Part shown: positions 7,938 through 14,617 of the stretch, piece after piece
How positions within the stretch are numbered: position 1 is the stretch's first letter
Layout of the letters: every line of letters starts with the position of its first letter
Source of the DNA: Arthrobacter globiformis NBRC 12137
GTDB taxonomy: Bacteria > Actinomycetota > Actinomycetes > Actinomycetales > Micrococcaceae
Direction: 5' to 3'
NCBI RefSeq assembly: GCF_000238915.1
Contig: NZ_BAEG01000094.1
Span: 1-64,000, forward strand
Length of the DNA stretch: 64,000 bases
Position numbers and translations under genes: made by a program
Notes under the pieces: model-generated
What the model saw: only the letters and a program-made list of their open reading frames with translations
Databases searched by the model: none
Told to the model about the DNA's origin: nothing

Positions 7938-9002
7938 TCAGATTCCTGCAATGGCCCCTGATGAATGGGGCTCGACCCGCCCGTGCGCGCCCGTACGCGG
8001 GGCGGCAGCGGTCTGCCGGATGATGAGTTCGGGGAGGCGCCGCTCGAGCTTGTTGGCGGCGGTACCGGCGATTTTCTGCTCCAGCAGGCTGAACGCGTCA
8101 TGGCCGAGCCGGACAAAGTCTTGGCTCACCGTGGTCAGGGGTGGCAGCCAAAAGCGGGCGAGCGGGTGGTCGTCAAAGCCCACCACACTGAAATCGCGCG
8201 GAACCACCTTGCCCTGCGTAGCCAGTCCGCTGATGAGACCGATCGCCAGGTCATCATTGCCGCAGAACAGTGCGGTGATGTCCTCCCTGTTGGCTATCGC
8301 CAGGCCCAGGGTATGGGCGCTGGCCGGTTCCCAGGTCGCCCGCATCACGGGCGGGACCCGGGCACCTGCGTCCTTGAGAGCCTTCCGCCAGCCCTGTGTT
8401 CGGCCGTCCTCACGCCGGGACGAGGGTATGGCCACGTGGTGCACCGTCTCATGGCCAAGGTCCAGTAGATATCGTGTGGCCGCGGCCGCCGCCTTGGCCT
8501 CCTCGAACACGGCCTGCGAGTGCCGGGCCTCCCGGGTTCCGGACATGACCGCCACCGGGATGCCTACCGGAAGCGCGTTCAAAGCCGCGACTCCGGCCGG
8601 GTCGAATTTCAGCACCACTATTCCCGCAACCTGCTGGCCCAGCAGCAAGTCAACAGCGCGCTGAACCTCGGCCTCCTCGGTGCTCTCCACCACCGTGATG
8701 ACCACGGTATAGCCGGCGGCGCGGGCTGCCTCTTCAACCCCCTGGATGGCCGAGGCGTACCCATACCGGGACGTGTTACCGGCGATGACCCCGACGATTG
8801 ACCCGCGGCCGGAGACCAGGGCGCGCGCAGCGCTGTTCGGGCGGTATCCGAGCTGGGCAATGGCGTCATGGACGCGCTTGGTCTTCTCGGAGCTGACCCG
8901 CTGCTTTCCGGTCAGGACACGGGAGACGGTGGGCACAGAAACTCCGGCCACACGGGCCACGTCGCCAATGGAGGGCGGACGCACCTCGGAATGGATCGAC
9001 AT
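7938..9002 (-). CDS. LacI-family transcriptional regulator (alpha-galactoside operon, LacI-2)
   Basis: This is a 354-residue LacI-type repressor from the ATG at 9002; an alternative GTG at 9053 adds 17 residues without a better ribosome-binding site. The helix-turn-helix reads VARVAGVSVPTVSRVLTG and the hinge YRPNSAARALVSG. The sugar-binding domain ends VVGFDDHPLARFWLPPL. Its recognition helix (SVPTVSRV) differs from the two other LacI proteins here, so it should bind a different operator, most likely the CG-centred sites at 14464-14497. It is the last gene of the operon headed by the alpha-galactosidase. Confidence 0.87.
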   Translation of the reverse strand: MSIHSEVRPPSIGDVARVAGVSVPTVSRVLTGKQRVSSEKTKRVHDAIAQLGYRPNSAARALVSGRGSIVGVIAGNTSRYGYASAIQGVEEAARAAGYTVVITVVESTEEAEVQRAVDLLLGQQVAGIVVLKFDPAGVAALNALPVGIPVAVMSGTREARHSQAVFEEAKAAAAATRYLLDLGHETVHHVAIPSSRREDGRTQGWRKALKDAGARVPPVMRATWEPASAHTLGLAIANREDITALFCGNDDLAIGLISGLATQGKVVPRDFSVVGFDDHPLARFWLPPLTTVSQDFVRLGHDAFSLLEQKIAGTAANKLERRLPELIIRQTAAAPRTGAHGRVEPHSSGAIAGI

Positions 9003-9078
9003 CAGTTTGGGTTCCGTTTCCTGGTTGTTGAGTTGGTACTGCGGTGCTACCACCAGCTTAGGGTTATGGCCTTTCGGC

Positions 9079-9963
9079 TTACTTCACCGCGCCGCTGGTG
9101 ACGCCGGCGATGATTTTCCGCTGGGCCAGAATGAACACGATAAGCAGCGGCAGGCTCATCAGGACGATATAGGCAAAGATCAGGTGCCAGTTCTGCAGGT
9201 AGAGTCCGGAGCTGGCCACCTGGTAAAGGTTCAATGGCAGGGTGTCGATCCGGCCTCCTACAACGAACAGCGCGTAGAAGACGTCGTTCCAGACGTAGAG
9301 ACAGATCAGAATGGTCGCCGTCGACAACACCGGAACCAGCAGCGGCAGGATGATGGTGAGGAAGACCTTGACCGGCCCGGCACCGTCCATCCGCGCCGCC
9401 TCTTCCAACTCCAGCGGTATGGTCCGGACGAAACCAGTGACGAAGAAGATGACCGTGGACAGGTACATTCCTACGTAGACGCCGACCATGCCGGCTCCGG
9501 TTCCGGCCAGTCCAAGCTGCCGGAGCAGCAGGACGATGGTGACGACAGCCGGCGGAAGGACAATGCCACTGATGGCCAGGGCGTACAGCACCGAGTTCAG
9601 GCGTGATTTCCGGCGCGCGAGGATCCAAGCGGCCAGGGAGCCGAGGAAAAGGACCACAGCCACGGTGGGGACCATGATCGCCACGCTCCCCAGGAGCGCC
9701 GTCGGTATCTTCCCCTGACCGAACACTTGGCCGAAGTTCTCCATCAGGTGCCACTCGGTGGGCAGCTGCAGGTTCGGATTCAGCGCCTCGGCCTGGGTCT
9801 TGCCCGCGGTCACAACGACCATCCAGAGCGGAATGCCGAGGAGGACCAGGACTGAGAGCAGCGCGGCCGCGGGCTGGATGTAGCCGGCGGGCCGGCGGCG
9901 CTGATTGGCACGGCCGTCGCGGCGGCCGCGGCCGGCCGGACGAAGGACAGTTGGAGCGCTCAC
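9079..9963 (-). CDS. Carbohydrate ABC transporter permease (MalG type)
   Basis: This 294-residue inner-membrane permease has six predicted hydrophobic segments and a typical EAA loop (LELEEAARMDGAGPVKVFLTIILPLLVP). It starts at GTG 9963, overlapping the stop of the upstream permease by four bases. With the binding protein and MalF-type partner it forms a CUT1-family oligosaccharide importer. No ATPase is encoded in the operon; CUT1 systems in actinobacteria often share one MsiK-type ATPase encoded elsewhere (known biology, not seen here). An alpha-galactoside or arabinose-containing oligosaccharide is the inferred substrate. Confidence 0.9.
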   Translation of the reverse strand: MSAPTVLRPAGRGRRDGRANQRRRPAGYIQPAAALLSVLVLLGIPLWMVVVTAGKTQAEALNPNLQLPTEWHLMENFGQVFGQGKIPTALLGSVAIMVPTVAVVLFLGSLAAWILARRKSRLNSVLYALAISGIVLPPAVVTIVLLLRQLGLAGTGAGMVGVYVGMYLSTVIFFVTGFVRTIPLELEEAARMDGAGPVKVFLTIILPLLVPVLSTATILICLYVWNDVFYALFVVGGRIDTLPLNLYQVASSGLYLQNWHLIFAYIVLMSLPLLIVFILAQRKIIAGVTSGAVK

Positions 9964-10907
9964 AGGACTTCCTCACGCTTGCGGAGCATCCGGACCACCG
10001 GGAAGGCAAGGATCGCCACCGTCAGGAAGAGCACCAGGCTCATCGCGGTGGACTGGGCGAAAAGGCCCTGGCCGAAGGTGCGGAAAATGAAAATATTGAG
10101 CAGCTCGGTGCTTTTCGCCGGGCCGCCTTCCGTTGTTGCCTGGACAATGTCGAAGCCGTTCATCGAACCCAGCAGCGCGGTGGCCACGTTGAAGGTGACG
10201 GCCGGAGCAATAAGCGGGAACTTGATCCGCCAGAATGTCTGCCACGGGGTGGAGCCGTCCAGGCGGGCTGCCTCCAGGACGTCGCCGCTGATGGTCTTGA
10301 GCCCGGCGAGGTAGATCAGCATGGACAGGCCCATCCACTTCCACGCGTGGATCAGTGCGACGACGACGATTGTCCAGCTCGTGGAGCCCAGCCAGGCGAT
10401 GCTCACGTCCTGCTGGAACAGGACGGAAAGGATCCCGTTGAGGGCTCCCTCGGGCTTGAGGAGGGCGCGGAAGATGTAGCCCACGGCAAGCGCGGACATG
10501 ATCACAGGAATGAAGAACATCACCCGGGAGAAGCGGTTGACCCTGGTGTCCCGCTCCAGCAACACCGCCAGCCCCAGCCCGAACACGTTCTGGAACACGG
10601 CAACCATTGCCGCGTACAGGAGCGTTATCCACAGCGAATTGATCAGTGTGCCGCGGCCCAGGAGATCGACGAAGTTGCTGACGCCGGCGAAGTTGATCGC
10701 GGACTTGAAGCTGGACCAGTCGGTGAAGGCATAGATGAAGTTGAAGAGGGTGGGAAGGAAGAAGAAGACGAACAGCACCGCGAAGGCCGGCAGGAGGAAC
10801 CACATTGGGTGGGACGACCTGTCGCGGTGCTGCCGGCCGGGTTGGGCCGGAACTGCCGGTTGTCCTTGGCGCCTGCTGGCGGGGCGGACGGTGGTATGGA
10901 GCGCCAT
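9960..10907 (-). CDS. Carbohydrate ABC transporter permease (MalF type)
   Basis: This 315-residue permease of the MalF/UgpA type has hydrophobic segments from about residue 33 and the EAA motif LEAARLDGSTPWQTFWRIKFPLIAP near residues 205-230. It pairs with the MalG-type gene, whose start it overlaps by four bases. The basic N-terminus (RPASRRQGQP) is cytoplasmic. GAAAGG lies ahead of the ATG at 10907, 58 bases after the binding-protein gene. Confidence 0.9.
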   Translation of the reverse strand: MALHTTVRPASRRQGQPAVPAQPGRQHRDRSSHPMWFLLPAFAVLFVFFFLPTLFNFIYAFTDWSSFKSAINFAGVSNFVDLLGRGTLINSLWITLLYAAMVAVFQNVFGLGLAVLLERDTRVNRFSRVMFFIPVIMSALAVGYIFRALLKPEGALNGILSVLFQQDVSIAWLGSTSWTIVVVALIHAWKWMGLSMLIYLAGLKTISGDVLEAARLDGSTPWQTFWRIKFPLIAPAVTFNVATALLGSMNGFDIVQATTEGGPAKSTELLNIFIFRTFGQGLFAQSTAMSLVLFLTVAILAFPVVRMLRKREEVL

Positions 10908-10965
10908 GGTGAGGCCTTTCAGGCTGACACCGGCCGAAGCCAGTGCCAGCCAGGAATCTGGGCGG

Positions 10966-12276
10966 TCAGAAGCCCGCCGCGCCCTGCGCTTTGGCGAGCT
11001 GGGCGAACTGGGTCTGGGTTTCCTGGGTGACCTGCTGCGGGGTCTTGGTGCCCTGGATCATGTCAGCCAGGTTCAGGTAGAGGTCGGGGTTGGCCACGGC
11101 CAGCGACTGCATGGAGCCGACAGAGTCGGACAGTGATGCGGCTGCGTCGAGGAGCGCCTGCGGGACGTCGGCGGAGTCCTTTGCATCCGTTTCCAGGGAA
11201 ACGGTCTTCTGGGCGGACACAAAGTCTTGGTATCCCTCGCCCATCCAGTAGCTGAGGAGCTGGCGAGCGGCGGCTTCCCGCGCGGAGTCGCCGGTCTTGA
11301 AGGCGATCAGGGCGTTGGACTGGTCCGGAATCACGGTTGCGACGTTCCCGGCCGGGGAGATCGGGAAGAAGCCGATCTTCTTGTTCAGCTCGGCGGTGTC
11401 CGCCTTGGCCTGGAGCTGGCCGAAGAAGGAGTTGACCTGGACGGCCATGCCGGCCTTGCCGGAGAGCAGCGCGTCGGCCTGGTCCGCGAACGTGGCCGTC
11501 TTGATGTTCGGGTTGAACAGGCCCTCATCTATCAGGCCCTTGTAGTTCTGCACCGCGGTGAGAATGGTGGAATCGGTGAACTTTTCCTGGTTTTGGTTCA
11601 CCTTGTCCCAGAGTCCGTTCTTCGCGGCGTCGGCCAGCTGGACCTGGACCCACCACTGGGTGGCCCACTTGTCACCGCCCATCTCGAAGAACGGCACCGT
11701 GCCGGCTTTCTTGATGGTCCTTGCGGCGGCCAGGAAGTCGTCCCAGTTCTTGGGTGTTTCGGTGATTCCGGCCTTGGTGAAAACGTCCTTGTTGTAGTAC
11801 ACGCCCTCAACTGCCGGGCTGGTGATCAGCGCGGCGTAGCGGGTGTTGTCCAGGATTCCGGTGATGTCCTTGACCGCGGGCTTGAGCTTCTCCACCCAAG
11901 GGGCACCGTCGAGGGACTGCAGGTTGGTCGTGGCATTGATCGCGGTCAGCATCGAGGCGGTGGGCTGCCAGAAAGCCAGGTCCGGCTTGTCGCCGGTAGC
12001 GATCTTGGTCTGGACACCCTGCTCGTACGGGTCCGGGATCGTGACGACGTTGACCTTGGCACCGGTCTTGGCCTCGAATGCAGTCACAACACTCTTGGGC
12101 ACACTGTTGGAATTCTGCGCTGCCCAGATGGTCAGGTTGACCCCGTCCAGCTTGGTGCCCGCGTCAGGCCAGGCGGCCGGCGCAGTGTTGGCCGGGGCGC
12201 TGCCAGGATCGCTGCAACCGCTCAGGGCGATGAGCCCTGCGGCAAGCAGCGCCGTGGCCTTGAGGAAATTCTTCAT
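10966..12276 (-). CDS. Extracellular sugar-binding lipoprotein of ABC transporter
   Basis: This 436-residue family 1 solute-binding protein captures the oligosaccharide for the MalF/MalG permeases. The lipoprotein signal is clear: MKNFLK, a hydrophobic stretch, then the lipobox ALSGC with the lipid-modified cysteine at residue 21. The ATG at 12276 is chosen because AAGGAG lies seven bases upstream; an in-frame ATG-like start 18 bases earlier lacks this spacing. It is the second gene of the alpha-galactosidase operon. Confidence 0.92.
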   Translation of the reverse strand: MKNFLKATALLAAGLIALSGCSDPGSAPANTAPAAWPDAGTKLDGVNLTIWAAQNSNSVPKSVVTAFEAKTGAKVNVVTIPDPYEQGVQTKIATGDKPDLAFWQPTASMLTAINATTNLQSLDGAPWVEKLKPAVKDITGILDNTRYAALITSPAVEGVYYNKDVFTKAGITETPKNWDDFLAAARTIKKAGTVPFFEMGGDKWATQWWVQVQLADAAKNGLWDKVNQNQEKFTDSTILTAVQNYKGLIDEGLFNPNIKTATFADQADALLSGKAGMAVQVNSFFGQLQAKADTAELNKKIGFFPISPAGNVATVIPDQSNALIAFKTGDSAREAAARQLLSYWMGEGYQDFVSAQKTVSLETDAKDSADVPQALLDAAASLSDSVGSMQSLAVANPDLYLNLADMIQGTKTPQQVTQETQTQFAQLAKAQGAAGF

Positions 12277-12337
12277 TGAAGTGCTCCTTGTCACTTGAAA
12301 GTGTGGGTCATTGGGGATGGCTAAGAAAATCGGATGG

Positions 12338-14428
12338 TTACTGCTCCACGGTGAGCCGGAACGTCCGGGCCGAGGGTGCGGGTGAGGCGGAGTGCACGTG
12401 CAGGAGCCCTGCTGCCGGGTTCCATTCCGTCTTCCATTCGGTCAGATGGCTCGGGAAGACGGTCTGGACCGAGACAGCCTTGCCGGCGAGGGCCGGAAAG
12501 CGCAGGTCCAGGAGTTCAGGTGCCCCGGGGCGCCGCCAGACGGTGACGAAGCTTTCTGCGCCGGAGTCCAGGGCCAGCGCCACCGCCGCGTCGTCCCATT
12601 GGGGAAGCCCCAGGGGCCATGACGGCGTGCTTGCCGCAATTGAGGGACGCAGCTCCTTGTGGACGTCCACGGCCTCGTGCACAACGTATTGCTGGGCCTC
12701 GGACAGCCGGTCCAGGTGGCCGGAGAGGTAGAGTCTGCCCAGGAGCCCGGTGGCCATGTTGAAGGCGATGGACTCCTCGTCCATGACCTCGTTGGGATAC
12801 GCCCAGTTTCCGGCCTGTTCGGGCAGCACCAGCATCGGGGCCGCGGCAGCGATAGGCGGGTACTTCATCGGGTCCTGCTGGTCCGAGGTTGACTGCAGCT
12901 GCAGGCGTGAGAGCAGGGCGAAGTCCATCCTCATCGCACCGGAGCCGCAGTTTTCGATGATCAGGTCCGGGTGCCGGTCCAGCACCGAATCGAGCCAGGC
13001 GAGATGGGCGCGATTGTGGCGCAGCAGGCCTTCCCCGGCGCTGTGGGCGTCCCAGTCCGTGCCCGAACCGGGGTTGATGTTGTAGTCGATCTTAAAAAAT
13101 CCGACGCCGAATTCCTCGACCAGGCGGTCCACCACGGCATCAACATGCCTCACGGCGGCCGGATGGCTGAGGTCGAGGTGGTAGCGGCCCGCCTCCCTGA
13201 CCCGGACGCCGTCCCTGCTGAGAAAGGCCCCGGCCGGCAGGACGGACGCCATGGGGCTGCGGACGCCGATGACTTCGGGCTCCAGCCACAGGCCGGGGAT
13301 CATGCCCCGGTCCCTGATCCGGTCAATGACCGTTCCGAGCCCCCCGGGGAACCGCCGTGCCGACGGCACCCATTCCCCCACACTGTCCCACCAGTCGCCG
13401 CCGTCGTCGTACCAGCCAGCATCGATGCAAAACACCTCGGCACCGGCGTCAGCGGCGCCGTCAATCAGCGGAAGAAGCTTGTCCGTCGTCGGGTCCCCCA
13501 TGAGCGTGTTCATGTAGTCGTTGTAGATAACGTGCAGCTTTTGGTTGTCCGCATGGGGCCGCCGGGCCGCACGTCGGTAACCGGAGAGGTGCGCTACAGC
13601 GCCCTGCAGGTCCGGCCCCAAGGCGATGGTGGCCGGAACCGTGGTGAACGTTTCCCCGGGGTTCAGAATCTGCTGCCACTGGTGGTCGATGTCGGTGGGG
13701 CCGCTCAGCCCCAGGGCTACACCCTCAAGGCTCTCGGTCACCTCCCACCGCCAGCCGCCGTTGTGCTCCACCTGCCAGGCGACGGCAAAGCCATCCTCCC
13801 CGTTGGCCAGGACGGCCGCAGGCAGGTCGCGCCCGGTGGACCAGGTTCCCTTGGAGCGGGCAACGTAGCCGCTGCGGGCCTCCTGACCGCCATGGACCGC
13901 CAGCGCCAGGTCGGGCGCGGCCGAACGCAGCGCCCGGACGTGCCACCTGTTCTCGCCCAGCCAGTCATTGGCGCCCGACGCGAGCTCGAACTTCTCCGCG
14001 GAGCCGGTGCCGATCCTGGCGCTCAAGGTGGTGACGGCCAGCAGGGTCTGCCGCTCCGCCCCGGCGTTGGACACGCTTGCGACGGCGTTCAAGGCCGCGG
14101 TGCCGGCGGGAGACGACAGCCGCAGTTCAACTTCCAAACCGGATTCGGCGTCCGCCATCGCCAGCCGCGCTTCGACGCCGCGCGGCCCCTCCTGTACCTC
14201 GTGCGCCACGTGCCGGAGACGCCGCCCCACCGAGGAGAGCCCCAGGCGCTCCGACGGGTGGTACCGCCCCTCCTCGACCGTAAGGATCTCGACCAGGGGC
14301 TGGCCGGGAAGCATCTCGACTTTGTTGCCGTCAAATGCCAGGGCCGCAAGGTAGGGGGCTCCGGCTGGGTCCTGACGGATTTCGACCTTCAGTGCATCGT
14401 GCCCGAAGGACAGGACAGGGCTGGACAA
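12338..14428 (-). CDS. Alpha-galactosidase, GH36 family
   Basis: This 696-residue cytoplasmic enzyme (no signal peptide) is expected to release terminal alpha-D-galactose or the stereochemically similar beta-L-arabinopyranose. Its order is an N-terminal beta-sandwich, a (beta/alpha)8 barrel containing GLWLEPEVIG, and a C-terminal beta domain. The nucleophile is predicted as Asp448 in FFKIDYN and the acid/base lies in the STSDQQD motif (Asp516 or Asp519). TTG at 14428 is preferred because GAGGAG sits six bases upstream; a TTG at 14449 would add seven residues. It heads the operon with the binding protein, permeases and LacI-2. GH36 specificity cannot be read from sequence alone. Confidence 0.88.
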   Translation of the reverse strand: MSSPVLSFGHDALKVEIRQDPAGAPYLAALAFDGNKVEMLPGQPLVEILTVEEGRYHPSERLGLSSVGRRLRHVAHEVQEGPRGVEARLAMADAESGLEVELRLSSPAGTAALNAVASVSNAGAERQTLLAVTTLSARIGTGSAEKFELASGANDWLGENRWHVRALRSAAPDLALAVHGGQEARSGYVARSKGTWSTGRDLPAAVLANGEDGFAVAWQVEHNGGWRWEVTESLEGVALGLSGPTDIDHQWQQILNPGETFTTVPATIALGPDLQGAVAHLSGYRRAARRPHADNQKLHVIYNDYMNTLMGDPTTDKLLPLIDGAADAGAEVFCIDAGWYDDGGDWWDSVGEWVPSARRFPGGLGTVIDRIRDRGMIPGLWLEPEVIGVRSPMASVLPAGAFLSRDGVRVREAGRYHLDLSHPAAVRHVDAVVDRLVEEFGVGFFKIDYNINPGSGTDWDAHSAGEGLLRHNRAHLAWLDSVLDRHPDLIIENCGSGAMRMDFALLSRLQLQSTSDQQDPMKYPPIAAAAPMLVLPEQAGNWAYPNEVMDEESIAFNMATGLLGRLYLSGHLDRLSEAQQYVVHEAVDVHKELRPSIAASTPSWPLGLPQWDDAAVALALDSGAESFVTVWRRPGAPELLDLRFPALAGKAVSVQTVFPSHLTEWKTEWNPAAGLLHVHSASPAPSARTFRLTVEQ

Positions 14429-14463
14429 AACGTTCTCCTCACCCCTCAAGAGGGCCGCTAGAT

Positions 14464-14507
14464 TTTTGAAGACGTTTTCATGATAACGTCTTCAAAAGTG
14501 ATGTCAA
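14464..14507 (-). promoter_or_regulatory. Alpha-galactosidase operon promoter with composite LacI-family operator
   Basis: Two 13-base arms (14464-14476 and 14485-14497) form a perfect inverted repeat with an eight-base spacer. Within it lie two adjacent 14-base CG-centred dyads, TGAAGACGTTTTCA (14467-14480) and TGATAACGTCTTCA (14481-14494), a style typical of LacI-family operators. On the minus strand TTGACA (14502-14507) and TATCAT (14480-14485) make a strong promoter with 16-base spacing, and the operators cover its -10 and spacer. LacI-2 is the obvious candidate ligand. Confidence 0.82.
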
Positions 14508-14524
14508 CCACAGTAGGCTCCTAT

Positions 14525-14540
14525 TTGTTGGCGCTAACAA
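14525..14540 (+). promoter_or_regulatory. Lac-type operator upstream of secreted glycosidase
   Basis: TTGTTGGCGCTAACAA is a 16-base dyad with one mismatch, sharing its right half (GCGCTAACAA) with the araB operator at 7889. It lies 78 bases before the TTG start of the secreted glycosidase and should be recognised by LacI-1 and/or LacI-3, which share the same recognition helix. Confidence 0.78.
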
Positions 14541-14617
14541 GGGTTCCGCCCAGGTGCCTTCCACGCCATGTTCTATGAACTGACACCGGCTCTAAGCCCG
14601 GTACAAAGGAGTACGAA

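Noticed and set aside
12292..12303. CACTTGAAAGTG palindrome between the alpha-galactosidase and binding-protein genes as an internal operator
   Set aside because: It is short, lies within an operon close to the ribosome-binding site, and no promoter accompanies it.
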